DNA of 64,000 nucleotides from Pinus tabuliformis (lineage: Eukaryota; Streptophyta; Pinopsida; Pinales; Pinaceae). Each line of letters opens with the position of its first letter. Within the stretch, counting starts at the first letter, position 1. Shown here one piece after another: positions 11,965-24,382 of this stretch. The stretch covers positions 1,668,373,385 through 1,668,437,384 of the forward strand of contig CM062816.1 of the NCBI GenBank assembly GCA_031772625.1. Reading direction: 5' to 3'. Below the pieces are notes generated by a model, which had not been told where the DNA came from, ran no database searches, and saw nothing but the letters and a program-made list of their open reading frames with translations. The translations under genes were made by a program, and so were the position numbers.

Positions 11965-14027
11965 TATAATAGCCCTAGTCATAAATTCATGTAAAAACAA
12001 ATATAAGACCAAGGTCATGGGACATGTATCCCAAGTTGAATTTTGGGAAAAACATCCTATTGGGTGTTCATTTCAATTATTATGGCTAGAGAAAATTAGC
12101 AAAGGAAATTGCAAGGGCTTTGGAAAGGCAAAGTGGCATTAATTAGCATTTAAGCTATGAAAATAAATGAAATTAGGAGAAAATAAAGGTGAAATGTCAC
12201 AAGTTGCATGTGAGGAGGAAATTGAAGGAAAATAATGGAAAATGAAGAAAATAGATGCCTCATTAATAAAAAGGCTTCTGAGGATCAATTCACAAGGTTT
12301 TTGAAAGTTTTGGGTGGAACTCTCTTTCCATTCTCTCCCTCTCTCACTTGGAGAATTCTTGGAGAACTCTAACTTGGATCAAGGAAATCAAAGGAATGAA
12401 AAAGAAGGCAAAGGGAAACAAAGAGCAAGCAAGGAAGGGAAGGATCAAGCGGCTACAATATGATTACTTGTAGATATCAATTTGCATGTGTGATTTGCTT
12501 ACTAGATTTGGAATTCATGACACATGCATGTGTGTATTTGGTTCTCTTGTTGTCATTAGCATGGGTTTTCCCCGGTGTGATTGTGATTTTCAGCCTTTCC
12601 TTGTCATTTATGGATAGACATGGTGTGATGGGTTCTCTTCTATTTGGTTAAGTTGGATTGTCAAATGGTTTCAAAACTAAGTGAGTTGGTCTCTAAAGAA
12701 GAACGCAAGGCCTAGGAATCCCTGGACTAGAGAAGGTGGGATTTCAGTAAAGTCATATTTTCTATACGTAGGTGGGCCTAGGAATCCTCGATCGGTGAAT
12801 GGCGGGATATATGGTAAATGCTAGAGGTGTGTGCCATCGATCAGGCCTAGGAATCCTCGACTAATGAATGGTGGGATATAAAATAAATCTTGGAGGGTGG
12901 AGTCGCGATTAGACCTAGGAATCCTCGACTAGTGAATAACAAGATATACGGTAAATCCTAGAGACTAAGAGACAGACAAATTACTCACAATGTAGGTGGA
13001 GAGATCTGAAGGAATCCATGATTTTTTAAGGCCTAGTGATCCAGTGGGGATTGCGGTAAAGCATGAGGAAACCTAGTTGGTTTGTTGTGAGTCCCACATT
13101 CATGCTTGGAAGATGGCACATGGGTGATTGTCTAAAAAGAAAGATTTGGTTTAGCCCAATCTATAGTCATGTGGTTCATGGAAGTCCCTAACTTGGTTGG
13201 ATTATGCATACAATAATAAGAGATCCTTCTCCTTTAGTGTTTCATGTATAAATGTACTTGTTCATATGTGGTTTTTATGGTTGTTATATCCTTGTTGCTT
13301 ATGTTTTTTATATGTTGGGTATAAGCATGGTTTATGACAGACTTTCGTTATGGCTCTCATCATGATTTGATTAGTACATGAATGTGAATGAATATATGAC
13401 CTCATATATGTTATTGTAGTTATTATGAGAAGTCACTAGACCTTCTTGGTGATTTTCAGATAAGTATCAGACTCCTATGTTCAGATGTGTATTTATGACC
13501 TGTAGATTTCATGTTCATGATATGTTTGACGGAATTTTTGCCATGGCTTGGCCTTGTTAGGTCAAGTTCTTGTACAATATTTGTATGGAAGGGTTTGTCC
13601 TTGTGTCATTCATGGTTTTGGAAAGTTTCATTAAGTTTTGGGCAAAGATCTAGATCCTAGCCTGAAAAAGTAGCTTAAATCATGCGGTCATGGGCATGAA
13701 ACTAGGTGAAAAAGGCTACAGTTGCTCCCTTGTAGGAATCATGTGTGCAACTGGAGGGTTTCAGCCAAAATCAAGAACTGTTGTGCCAGTGTCTGGGAGA
13801 TCAGGGCACTGAAAAAAGAGGTTTAATTCAAGGTTTGGGCACCTGCAAGGGTGGTTTAGCCCTTGGGGGCCTATAGCACCTAATGGGGAAGTCATTAAGG
13901 TTTTTGGTTTGTTGATTCCACTTCCTTAAGGTGATCTAGGAGGTTGAATCATATCATAGTAACTCTTTGTCACATGTTTACCCTGGTAGGCTGGTAACTT
14001 GGGTAAATGTGAGAGGAGGATGTTACA
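11965..14027 (+). repeat. 3' LTR of element B
   Basis: Aligns with 4805-6850 along its length and ends TGTTACA followed by AGCTT. Its first bases read TATAAT where the 5' LTR reads TGTAAA, so the start is uncertain by a few bases and the canonical TG is probably mutated. It carries the same three-copy 'ggcctaggaatcctcgac' repeat at about 12770-12960. Confidence 0.75.
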
Positions 14028-14032
14028 AGCTT
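14028..14032. repeat. Target-site duplication AGCTT (right)
   Basis: Matches 4800-4804 and closes element B. Confidence 0.8.
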
Positions 14033-14233
14033 ATTGATTGGTTTGTTCACATTAATTGATGATTGAAAGTTGAAGAGCATGAAACATATCTCTGTTGTAA
14101 TATAAAGATAGACCATGTAAAGACCTCAAAGGAAGAAAGAAAAAATGTTTTGAAGAATCCCACATCTTGATTAAACGCTATTGTGATTTGGAAACTTCGA
14201 TAATGTTGGGATATGTTTGGCTTCCTAAAAGGA

Positions 14234-14751
14234 CTTTTTGCAAAAGTATGTGAAGAGGCTGGAAAGATAGCTTGTTTGGTGATATTATACCAGATGCTAT
14301 TTGATTCAACTTGGAATCATATGGATTGAGTGGATGACACTGATGGTGGGTTGGAAAAGCATGAAGACTAAATATTGTTCTATAACGATGGAAAGCATGT
14401 GATAGTAGTTGCGAGAAAGATAATAGATGAACCACTTGATGACAAAGTTGTATGATAATTGACAAGATCCACTAAGTTTGAAGTTTCATATGATGTGATG
14501 TTGTTAGGAATCAAGAAACCATGTCATGAAGGTCGAATGTAAAACAATTTGGCTCCGTAAAATGTTTGACATCCAAGAAGGTCGAAGCTCAAATATGATG
14601 TAATGTGAGAAAGAAGCCATGCAACTACAACTATATCTCCATGGAAGAACAAGTCATTGATGTATTGATGAAGTATGTGACTAGCTAAGGATTTTGGTTA
14701 TGTCTCCCTATTTGAGAGGGAGTAAGGATCTCATCCTTGGTTGAGAGGGAG
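14234..14751 (+). pseudogene. Possible decayed copia-type pol 3' end
   Basis: Plus-strand translation, with many stops and frame changes, is weakly reminiscent of the last part of a copia polyprotein. A 'W-S/A-G-D-T-D-G' like stretch falls around 14318-14345, where copia RNase H has DWAGD. The read MEEQVIDVLMKY at 14641-14676 resembles the conserved copia C-terminal 'EEQVADIFTK'. Purine-rich GAGAGGGAG follows twice (about 14714 and 14743), then TGATGACA, a plausible 3' LTR start at 14752. Element B lies in the middle of this remnant if the left part is 3640-4799. Homology is judged by eye only. Confidence 0.4.
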
Positions 14752-14824
14752 TGATGACAAACATTTTATTCTCCATTTTTCATGTACTAGACTAGGACTA
14801 ACAGTTGTAAGTCTAGTGAAGGCA

Positions 14825-15010
14825 CTAGTATGGAGAATGGAGGATTAGATAAGAATCTGGGATTGATACTTCTTATGGATTGGGAATCCAAGATAGAAAT
14901 AGTCCCATGGACCAACACTCTTTTAAGGATTGGATAGGGTATCCAAGATAAGAGTGGTCGAAGAGGACCAATATTCTTTGAGGATTGGGAATCCAAGATA
15001 AGAATAGTCA
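14825..15010 (+). repeat. Tandem repeat, about 53 bp x 3
   Basis: Three diverged units each contain GATTGGGAATCCAAGATAAG or close to it (starting about 14879, 14931 and 14982). They may lie in the 3' LTR of the copia-like remnant, since they follow its purine tract. Confidence 0.6.
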
Positions 15011-15299
15011 TGTAAGGACATACCTAGTGAACATCTCAATGGGGTATGTACCTTGAGAAGAAATTTTGGTGGTGTCCAAATGTATGCCTCCCAGCGTTGT
15101 GCTCTAATCTAGTGGAGAGTTAGAGCTTGTAAGTCAAGGCCTTGCTATATTGCAATTTGACAATGTTGGTTATAATGTTGATGTGTGATGGATTATCAAT
15201 CTGACTCTTCTTATGAGAATATTTCAATTTGAGAGTATCCTTGTATCTCGTTGTGGTATATGAATACCTCCCTAGTTAATAGGTAGTGTTGGAAAATGT

Positions 15300-17680
15300 A
15301 ACTAGGTTCAGTATTCATAATTATTTTTGTTCTTGTATCATTGTATTTTTCATGTAAAATAAAAAAGCAAAGAAATAAAATTATTATTTTGATTACTGTT
15401 TTCCTAGTCAAAGCATGTTCTTTGGGCTCTTAGAGTAATTTGAGTCAAGAAAAAAATGTAATTGAGTCAAAAAGTAAAATTGTTCCCACAAAGACCAAGT
15501 CGACCCTCCTAGAGTTCATATCAGCCTCCTTAAAGGATGTGTCCTTTCACATGTGGAAAAAAATATATATTGGCATCTATCCTACATCATTTGGAAATCA
15601 AGTTCAGCAATCTTGTAAAGTAAAAAATAGTCTAAAGTTTTGAGCAATATACTCTGAGTTCTAAAGCTAAAGAATGCTAATTTTGAATGCATATCTATCT
15701 GAGTTCTATGGCACACAATCTAAGGCACACATGTCCGAGAATCTGATGGCACATAGGTCTGAAATTCTAAGGAAACTAGGCTCACATTCTAAGTATCATA
15801 TATCTGAAATTCTAAGGTTTTTGTAGATGAAAAGGGACTATGGTATTATCTATGTAATAGGCAAAAATAATGAATAGAGTTTAGGCTTCTATTGAAGATA
15901 TATATTTGGCTCCTTGTGGACAGTTTGAAAACTTCCTAAATGAATAATATGATGGTATCTAATGGGAAGAATGGAGGGCTGACATGGGACATTTATGGAG
16001 GATTGTCTTCATATTGGGTCTTGGATATATCACTTTGATCTGATTATGAGAAGAGAATATTTTTCTTAGTTTCCCCCTTGTGGGGTTTTTCCCTTGGCTT
16101 GGAGCCTATATCTTGTGTCTTTTGTTCTTTTTTATCTTCATATTTTGCATTTTGGTAATTTCTTGATGAAAAGAAGAATATAAATGTAATTATAATTAGT
16201 CAATAGTAATGTCACAAGTAATCATCAAGTAAGAGAAATCGCCACTTTTACCTGCCTATTGATTTCTCAGCAAACCCCACTTCAATCTTTTCCCATGCAT
16301 TAAAGTTCTTATTTGATGTAACATGTGCATGTTCCTAGCGGAAAGAATGCATGTGCGGTCCTAGAAGAAAGGACTTGTATGCATTCCTATCGCTCGACAT
16401 GTGTGCACGCTTTTAGCACTAGGAATGCATATGCAATTTGTTGAATTTAAATTTTACCTGAAATGAATATTACATGCATGATGAGTTGGTTGCTTCGAAT
16501 ATAGGTTCATAATCACAAACCTAAGGATTTGGGCTGCAAATTCATAAAAAATATCATTTTTTGAGAAAATATATACATGTATCTTTATATTTAACATTAT
16601 TTTTTTATAAGCTAGACAAATTTGTTGTCCATGAAACAAGAGGCACATATAGAGTCATCTCTACAGATTCCAAATATATAATTTAAAAATATATATATTG
16701 CTTACTATTTTTAATACATTTTTATTTTAACATATTTTAAAATATTAAAATACATCCCTCATTTATTTCCACTATATTTTTGTTTTGGGCCTTAACCATT
16801 TGGAAAAAAAAGTTATATGGTGCACTAGAGGAAATTGAGATGTGCAACCTAAAGAAGGAAAAGAGTGCTTGATAATAACCTTTTAATTTGCACTAATATA
16901 AATTCTTAAAATTAAAGATTATAGATTTTGAAAAAATAGTTGTGCAAAAGAAAACAATATGTTCTCTACAACTCACTATTTTTTTAGCAAGATTCCATTA
17001 TTTAAATACTCAAAGGTTGCACTAACTCAAACTTGTGCATTATATTTTGCATGAAAATTAGCATGTTAAGAGTGTTAGAAAAATTCAAAATTCATATAGT
17101 TAGACATGCTAAGACTAAGTTCCAATATATAAGTCTCAATATTCATATTGCAAGTAATCTTTCCTCAGTAACTTGTTCTTCAACAAATTCTTGGATTTTT
17201 AGCTAGAGGATAAACCATACTTAGATTTTATGTGTTAGTTTTTGTAGATTGTTAATTGGTCTTTTACTTTTAGAAAGCTTAGAACTAGTGGGTACTAACA
17301 TAACAAGGGACATTTTGAAGACTGTAGATCAATTTTTTGTTTGCTGAATGAAGAAAAATGCTATGATGTAGCATATGTAAACTCTTATCTATTAATATAA
17401 GATGTTAGTTTTTTCTATTTGAAAAAGCAAAGTCTCAATATTCAATATTTATGGGCATTTTGTTATTTGTCATTATGGGCAACAAATATTACTAAAATCC
17501 TAGATACGAGAGTCAATTTATCTTAACTTCAAATTTATCATGTAGGAACACCAAATCTCTTAAGATACAAACATTTTCTCAAATTTATTCAATTTATAAA
17601 GAGTTTTTATCTTGATAGTAAAATATTTTTAACTAAGGTGGGCATTGAAATATTTTGTTTATAACTTTTTTGTTATTAAT
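15300..17680. other. AT-rich intergenic DNA, no gene
   Basis: No reading frame here looks coding. The short frames are in low-complexity AT-rich sequence. About 16320-16440 has several imperfect copies of a 'gaatgcat' motif in both orientations. Confidence 0.5.
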
Positions 17681-17685
17681 TTTTT

Positions 17686-18290
17686 GAGTGAGCCTAATGG
17701 TTAAAACATGTATTTCCTTCTAAGAGGTAACAGATTAAACTTCAAAAAAAAAAAAAACTTACTTTATAAGTTAAACATATATACATTTAGAAAAAAAAAA
17801 AAAACATGTAACAAAATTCGTATGACACTTGTCTAAAAGACCATACTTCATTTAGTATGACACATGTTCTTATCACATTTTTTTAATTGATCAATTCAAT
17901 TATAAAAACAAAAAATACATAACTATTTTGGAGATAAATCTCAACCTTTGATTTGTGAATATTACTAGGAATATTCTAGAATATTTCTTGGACGTTACCA
18001 TCCACATAATCCTTTATTATTATTTTTATTATAAAAAGAAATATCATATAAGTTAAACATGTATACATTTAAAAAAAAAACATGTAAAAAAATCCATATG
18101 ACAATCGTTCAAAAGACCATACTTCATTTCATATCGCCCATCTTCTTATGACATTTTTTTAATTAATCAATTTAATCAAAAGAGAAAAAAAAACATAATT
18201 ACCTTGGAGATAAATCTCAATCTTTGATTTGTGAATATTACTACTAGAATATTTCTTAAGGTTAAATGTCTACCATCCACATATAATTAT
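17686..18290 (+). repeat. tRNA-like head followed by two copies of an AT-rich dispersed repeat
   Basis: The first 70 bp (GAGTGAGCCTAATGGTTAAA onwards) resembles the head of a tRNA-derived sequence and matches the head at 57478. It is followed by an A-run. Then come two related stretches, about 17760-18000 and 18040-18290. Each contains 'acatgtaac/aaaaa', 'agaccatacttcattt', 'ttggagataaatctcaa' and 'tttgatttgtgaatatta'. The same sequence occurs inverted at 56690-57310. Confidence 0.6.
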
Positions 18291-18353
18291 TGAAAAATAA
18301 ATTAAATTTCTCCAAACCTTATTCCAAAGAAGCCTATTAACTTGAAATAATAA

Positions 18354-18360
<7 letters not shown>

Positions 18361-18397
<37 letters not shown>
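18361..18397. repeat. (AT)n microsatellite
   Basis: Uninterrupted AT dinucleotide run of about 37 bp. Confidence 0.9.
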
Positions 18398-18400
<3 letters not shown>

Positions 18401-18975
18401 GGAATATTAACATATTTCATTTTTAATTGTTAAATATATATAGATTAGTAAAGATAAATTTAACATGCTCATTCTTTAGAAGTAATTTTTACATAATAAC
18501 TTACCAGGACTTAATTTTTACAGACACAAATGATTTTTAGTGAAAATAACTTATATCAATCTAAACAACCACATAAAAAAGAATTTTTAGTGAAAATAAC
18601 TTATATCAATCGAAACAATCACATAAAAAAGAATTATAATTAATATTGAAATACATTTTTAACTACACAATTTTTTTTTGTATTAAAATATAAAACACAC
18701 ACTTTGAAAATAACAAATATTTTTTAAAATATATATTTAAAAACAAAAAATTATTAATTAAAATTCAAAAAATTATAACCATCGATTTGTTAATAAAATT
18801 AATTGCTGCTGAAATATAGATATAATACTTTTTAGAAATCTGATCTCAAGTATTGCGTGTAGCTTTCATGGCATAAATAATGGGATGAGCGTCTCTGCCG
18901 CTAGTTACTTGGTACAATTCGAGACTATCGCGTTGCAGCGATAATGACAATACGTAGGTTTTCGTTATCCGATGG

Positions 18976-19352
18976 GAATCAAAATTGATAAATCAATTTG
19001 GATTGATTTGATGCTGAATCAAAATTAAGCTACATCATTACGGGTTTGGAGCAAGGTGATATATTGAATATGATGAATGAAGAAGATGGTTTGGATCGAG
19101 GTGAAATATTAAATATAATGAATAATGAAAATGTAACTTTAAAAAAAGAATCAAAATCAAATTGGAATTAAAATTGATAAATCAATTTGGATTGATTTAA
19201 TGGAGAATCAAAATTAAGCTAGATCATTACGGGTTTGGAGCAAGGTGATATATTGAATATGATGAATGAAGAAGATGATTTGGATCGAGGTGAAATATTA
19301 AATATGATGAATAACGAAAATGTAACTTAAAAAAAAAGAATCAAAATCAAAT
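18976..19352 (+). repeat. Tandem duplication, about 187 bp x 2
   Basis: Two nearly identical copies start 'gaatcaaaattgataaatc' (about 18976) and 'gaattaaaattgataaatc' (about 19164). Both contain 'cattacgggtttggagcaaggtgatatattgaatatgatgaatgaagaagat' with few differences, so the duplication is fairly recent. The region is otherwise AT-rich to 19888 with no gene. Confidence 0.8.
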
Positions 19353-19888
19353 TAGATTGTGATTGAAAAGAAACTATAATATAAATGGTTATAATACAAT
19401 CTTGCTTTTTTCTTACTAAAAATATCAATGATTACAAACTAAATGAAAATGGCTAATGCTAAAGATTAAGATTAAGCTTTAGCTTGAATCTAATTCTGTA
19501 ATTGGCACCCTCAAATAACTAAGTTGTACTTCTCATTAATCTTTTTTTGTGATGTCAAATTATTAAATTAATATCAAAATATTTAAATTCATTAAAATAT
19601 TATAACAATTAAAATGGTCCAAATTATAATTATATATTTTTTAATTAGGTTAATAAGAATGCTATTTTGGAATAAGATTTTTACAATTTTAATTTAATTA
19701 TTAATAATTATTTGATAAATAATAAGATTAACTTTTATGAATCTAATATATTTCATATGAATGAGTTATAATTTTTTGGATATATAATAATAATAAATCA
19801 TAAAATTGTAAATAAATTAAAATTTATATATAAATATATAATTACAATTTAGTTAATTTTATAAAAAAACAATAATAATCATTTGAAA

Positions 19889-19900
19889 TATATAATAAAA

Positions 19901-19903
<3 letters not shown>
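19889..19903. repeat. Target-site duplication of LINE 1 (left)
   Basis: TATATAATAAAAATT, identical to 25828-25842. Fifteen bases is a normal length for LINE target duplications, though the AT-rich context lowers its weight. Confidence 0.7.

Positions 19904-19936
<33 letters not shown>
19904..19936 (-). repeat. (TA)n tail of LINE 1
   Basis: Read on the minus strand, the LINE ends ...AACCGTTTTAGTTAAA followed by a TA dinucleotide run and then the target duplication. LINE 2 ends in almost the same way at 41769-41800. Confidence 0.65.
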
Positions 19937-19939
<3 letters not shown>

Positions 19940-20054
19940 AACTAAAACGGTTGTGAATTTTATTTATATGTTAAAAACAGAGAGGGTCTTTGCCGAGGCA
20001 GCCTTGCATACATGGCTGTAATCCTTCTTTTGCTGCTTTTGAAATGTGGCAGTT

Positions 20055-23000
20055 TCACCAATTATGGAACAGACTTTCCCCATTTACATTTAAGATCCCT
20101 TTCATGAGAGTGCTACCTAAGTTAGCCATGCGATCTGCTTCCTTGTTGGAATTTCTGAGAATGTGATAAAATTTGTACGAATCAAAGCTCAGCAGGACCC
20201 TCTTCAGTCTGTCCATGATTTTGTTGAGTCCAGCATTGTTGAAATATTCCTCCTTGATTAGTTTTTTAATTAAAATTTCTGAGTCTCCAAAGACTTGAAT
20301 ATCTTTGGCTCCTTTCTCTCTGGCAATGTGGCAAGCCTTAAGCAGCCCTAGAATCTCCGCTTGATTGTTTGTTTTCTCACCAAGACCCCAGGCAAAAGAA
20401 ACAGTGGAGGACCCTTCCGTGAAGTAGATGATCCCACCAGCGCCTGCGGCTCCGGGGTTCCCTTTGGACGCTCCATCAAAGAAAATGGTAGTTAGATTTT
20501 GGGCCCTCCACCAGCTTTGAAAGATGTCATCTGTCTCTCTTTTTCTCCAATCCGGGTTTGCTTTCAGGGGTGTGATTCGGTACTTTCGGGGATGTGGCTC
20601 CAGGGCAAGCCACCTCTTTTCTTCCGGCCTGAGCAAGGGGTCTTCTTTGAAATATTGATGCTGAGCCGCTTCCAAGAGAAGGGCCTTAGCTTTTGCAGCA
20701 ACTTGGGTCGGGGAGTGCTGCATATCATTGAAAATCTGCTGATTTCGAGTTAACCACAGTTGCCAGCATACAAATTTGGGCAGCGCTATCCAAACTTTGC
20801 GCCAAAAGGACTTGGGAGGGATGGTTATGGGGTAGCTGGCACTCCATGTCGCAAATAGATCCGAGACAGAGATTTGCTGAGGGATAGAGGTCTGGAAATC
20901 ATGGAGAAGAAGCCCCCATACCTCCTTGGCAAAAATGCAGTCCAGAAACAGGTGTTGGGCAGTTTCTAGATTACATCTACAGAGTGCACATCTATGAGGC
21001 CCTTCAATCCTCCTTTTTTCCAGATTGTCCCCTATCAATAACTTGTTGTGTACCAAGGTCCAGAAAAAAATAAAATAAATAAATAAATAATAAAAAAAAT
21101 AAAAATAAAATAAAATAAAATAAAAATAAATAAAAATAAAAAATAAAAAATAAAAAAAATTTAACTTTTGGGATAGCTAACGGCTCCCAGACCTGCTTCC
21201 AAAAGGCGGGAGTATGGTTGTTGTTCCTAGATCCCTGAAGAGTCTTATATCCCTCTACTGATGTGTATACTCCAGACTGTCCCCATCCCCATCTGTCTTT
21301 CTTGAATCTATTGACAGGAGTGGCATCTTCGAGCAGGTCCTCAAGCTGAATCGATTGGTCTCTTAGGCGTTCGGGGACTCCATGGAAATCCCATCTTATC
21401 CAGTCTCCACGGTTGTCCCAGCTTGCCAAATCATAAACTCTACTTACTCCTGCTCGTTCAAGCCAATTTCTGAGCTCTGCGATATATTCTCTTTCCGCCA
21501 GCGGTTCTTTTCCCATAATTCAGTCTTTCCACAAGTGAGTGCACTTACCATTTCCGGGAATTTTGTACATGTGTTTTTTAAAGAACTCACTGCTCTTACA
21601 ACAGAGCCTCCATACCTGCGAACAGGACGCTGTAGTCTGCAGTTGCATTTTGCTGAGCGCATCATTATCTGTATATTTTGAGTGTAAAATTATGTTGACT
21701 GGATGGGAGGGATCGTTGATTATTTTCCACAATAGTTTGCTGCCCAGCGCTTTGTTAACAAGGGAGGGGTCCCGAATTTGAAGTCCGCCCTCATCAATCG
21801 GCCTCTTAACCGTGTCCCAATTAACGAAGTGCATCTTTTTATCGTTGCCTTTCCCGCCTTGCCATAGGAAATTCCTGAGAAGGGTAGCAATCTGATCTGT
21901 GACATGTCTGGGGGCTAGAAGAAACGCTGCCTGATAAATGGGCAGAGCTGATAGCTGAGATTTAATTAGAATGGTTTTGCCGCCTTTTGTTAACCAGTAA
22001 CCTCCCAAGGCAGCAATTTTGGATTTGATTTTACTAATGATGTGAGTCCATAGAGACCTCTTGTTCACCCCTGAGGAAATGGGAAGACCAAGATATCTGA
22101 AACTGTCCCATTTGGCATGACCTTTGAACCCAAGGATCTTCAATATATTGGTGATCTCTTGCTGTTCAGTGTTCCAACTGTAGATTTTGCTTTTTCTCTC
22201 ATTGATAAGAGCACCAGTCACCCTACAATAACTTCTCAGCACAATGTCGAAAGCTTTTGCTATTCTGGTGGAAACGCCTCCAAGGAGCAGAGAATCATCC
22301 GCGAAGAGGGCATGATTCAGGGGAGTTGCTACATTAGAAGGTTTGAGCCCCAGGAGGGAGCCAGCGGTTTTTTCAGCTGCTAGTTTTCTACTGAGAGAGC
22401 TGGCCATGAGGATATACAGGAAGGGAGAGAGAGGGCATCCCTGCCTGATACCTCTCTGAGCTTGGAAGAAGTTGGTTGGACGGCCGTTGATGAGGGGGGC
22501 AATCCACGGGGATTCTATACATGCTTTTATGAGCTGGACAAAATGATGAGAGAAACCAAAAGAAAGCAGAACTTTGCATAGGAACAAGCGATTTACTCTA
22601 TCGAATGCATTCGCCATGTCGAGTTTGATCCACATACCTTTCTCCCCTCGTTGTTTGCTTGAATGGATGGTCTCCTGAACTTGAATGACGTTTTCCATAA
22701 TGTATCTGCCTTCCACGAATCCGCCTTGAGTGCTGGAAATCAACTTTTTGAGCAGGGGCTTGAGTCAATTTGCTAGGAGTTTGGCTATGATTTTGTAAGA
22801 AGCATTACACAGCGAGATAGACCTGAATCTTGCAAAGGTGTCTGGATTGGTTTCCTTGGGAATTAAGACTAGATAGGTGGAGTTGATGCCTCCTCCTATC
22901 TTGGCTTTTCTCATAAAACCTCTAATCATTTTGAGGAGATCAATTTTGATAACTTCCCAACATGATTGATAAAAATGGATTGTGAATCCGTCAGGCCCAG

Positions 23001-24382
23001 GGGCCTTATCGGCTTCCATTGACCAGATTACTTTGATAACTTCCTCATCTGTAATGGGTTTGCAAAGGGCTATGTTTTCATCTGAGTTAACAAGGAGGGG
23101 AATATTGGAGAGAAAGTCAGAAACTTCCTCTTCATTGCCTTGGATTCCAGTGTTGTATAGATTCCTAAAGTGGGCTTCAGTGGCGCCTTTCACCTGGTCG
23201 AAGCCTTTATAGACCTGGCCCTCCAAGGTTTTGATTTCCACTATATGGTTCCGGGACAATCTAGCTCTGTATTGTCTGTGGAAGTAAGAAGTGTTTTGGT
23301 CCCCTGCCTTTAACCATAAACTTCTGGACTTTAATCTCCAGTATTCTTCTTCAGCTCGGAAGGATTTGTAGGTGGATCGTTGTGCTTTAACTTCCTCGTC
23401 CAAAAGTTCTGCTGTAATATCTTTATTCTCCATTTCCGTTTGCATAGAGTGCAGCCTCTGAACTACCTCTTTTCTTTGATTGGTTGGATTGGGGTCTGGA
23501 TTTTTTATCCACTCCTTCAACGCATATTTTGTAGCCTTCAACTTTTGTTCCCATATGTAGCTAGGGGAGCCTGTGATGGGTTTGACCCATGCAGCTTTCA
23601 ATGTCTCAATAAAGCCCACTTTCTCGATCCATAGAGGGCTGAATCGAAAGGGAATGGGGCCCAGATCTTCTTCATCTTCCAATAGAAGTTGTATTGGCTT
23701 ATGATCAGAAGTCAATTTGGGCAGGATTTTTGTAGTGGCGATCTTTTTGTTCAACAAAAGGGCGCTTTGGACCAGGAATCTGTCCAGCCGGGCAGAGATA
23801 TGATCCGGCCCAGCACGATTATTTGACCATGTATACAACCCATGGACTGGAGGGAAGTCTAAGAGGTCCCAATTCTGAACGAGCTCCTCCAGAGGCCAGC
23901 ATGGAGTCTCTGGTGCTGGAACCTCCCCTCTTCTCTTTTGGCTTCAGGACTATATTTAAATCTTTTGCTATGATAATATTATTTGGGGAACACTGCTCTA
24001 GATAAGATGATAAAGAGTGCCAGCATTCTCTTTTTTCTGCATAATTTACCGGAACATACAGATTGAAGAGAGTGACAGTCAACTTACTAACTTTGTGCAT
24101 CAATTCGGTGTATATCCAGTGCTGAGTTTCTCCAAAATTATTGAGCTGGAATGTGCTATCTGACCAAAGAGTAGCCAGTCCTCCGGAAGTGCCCCTTGCG
24201 CTGACTGCCTTGCCTGTATTTTTATTCCACTTTAGCCTGCTGATATCCAGAAGGGAATGCCCTTCAATCTTGGTCTCTTGGAGCATGAGGATGTTTGAGG
24301 GTTCAACTTTAAGAAGATCCTTGACTGCTTCTAGTTTTGCGGGGTTCCCCGGTCCTCTGCAATTCCAAGAGACGAGCTTCAT
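20055..24382 (-). pseudogene. LINE 1 ORF2: endonuclease, reverse transcriptase, RNase H (broken)
   Basis: In life this protein would nick target DNA and copy the LINE RNA at the nick. The start is the ATG in the TAATG overlap at 24382. The EEP endonuclease N-terminus shows SWNCRG and LQETK (24382-24250), with SDHKP near 23700. A frameshift falls around 23825. Reverse transcriptase follows: GPDGF near 22990, a TGA at about 22765, RQGCPLSPFLY, and the catalytic box FADD with the preceding HAL near 22300. A further TGA lies at about 21520. The zf-RVT segment (about 21060-20920, Cys and His pairs) is interrupted by an A/T-rich insertion at 21064-21162. RNase H at about 20560-20080 keeps its acidic set: D in FFDGASKGNPG, E in QAEI, D in FGDSE and D in KEAD. 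I do not know the host's LINE family name. Confidence 0.88.
21064..21162 (-). repeat. A/T pentanucleotide-rich insertion inside LINE 1 ORF2
   Basis: About 100 bp of AAAAT/AAAT-type repeats replace what should be ordinary coding sequence between the motif read as PKVKFF and the continuing frame at LVHNKLLIGD. The translated product is only Phe, Leu, Tyr and Ile, unlike the family. The matching part of LINE 2 has no such run. Confidence 0.8.

Larger units (their letters stand above)
4805..14027 (+). mobile_element. Complete non-autonomous LTR retrotransposon B (LARD-like)
   Basis: The element is about 9.2 kb and has two LTRs of about 2 kb in direct orientation, a 5-bp AGCTT duplication, a tRNA-iMet-type primer site at 6854-6865 and a purine tract at 11951-11961. 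The 5.1-kb interior has no recognisable gag, protease, integrase or reverse transcriptase. It is rich in short AT- and TG-rich repeats, including an 0.8-kb minisatellite. Large elements with LTRs, primer site and purine tract but no coding capacity are called LARDs and depend on proteins from other elements. The LTRs differ by many substitutions and small indels, so the insertion is not recent. An alternative is an autonomous element decayed past recognition. The shared non-coding interior in the copy at 1-1075 argues against that. Confidence 0.8.
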
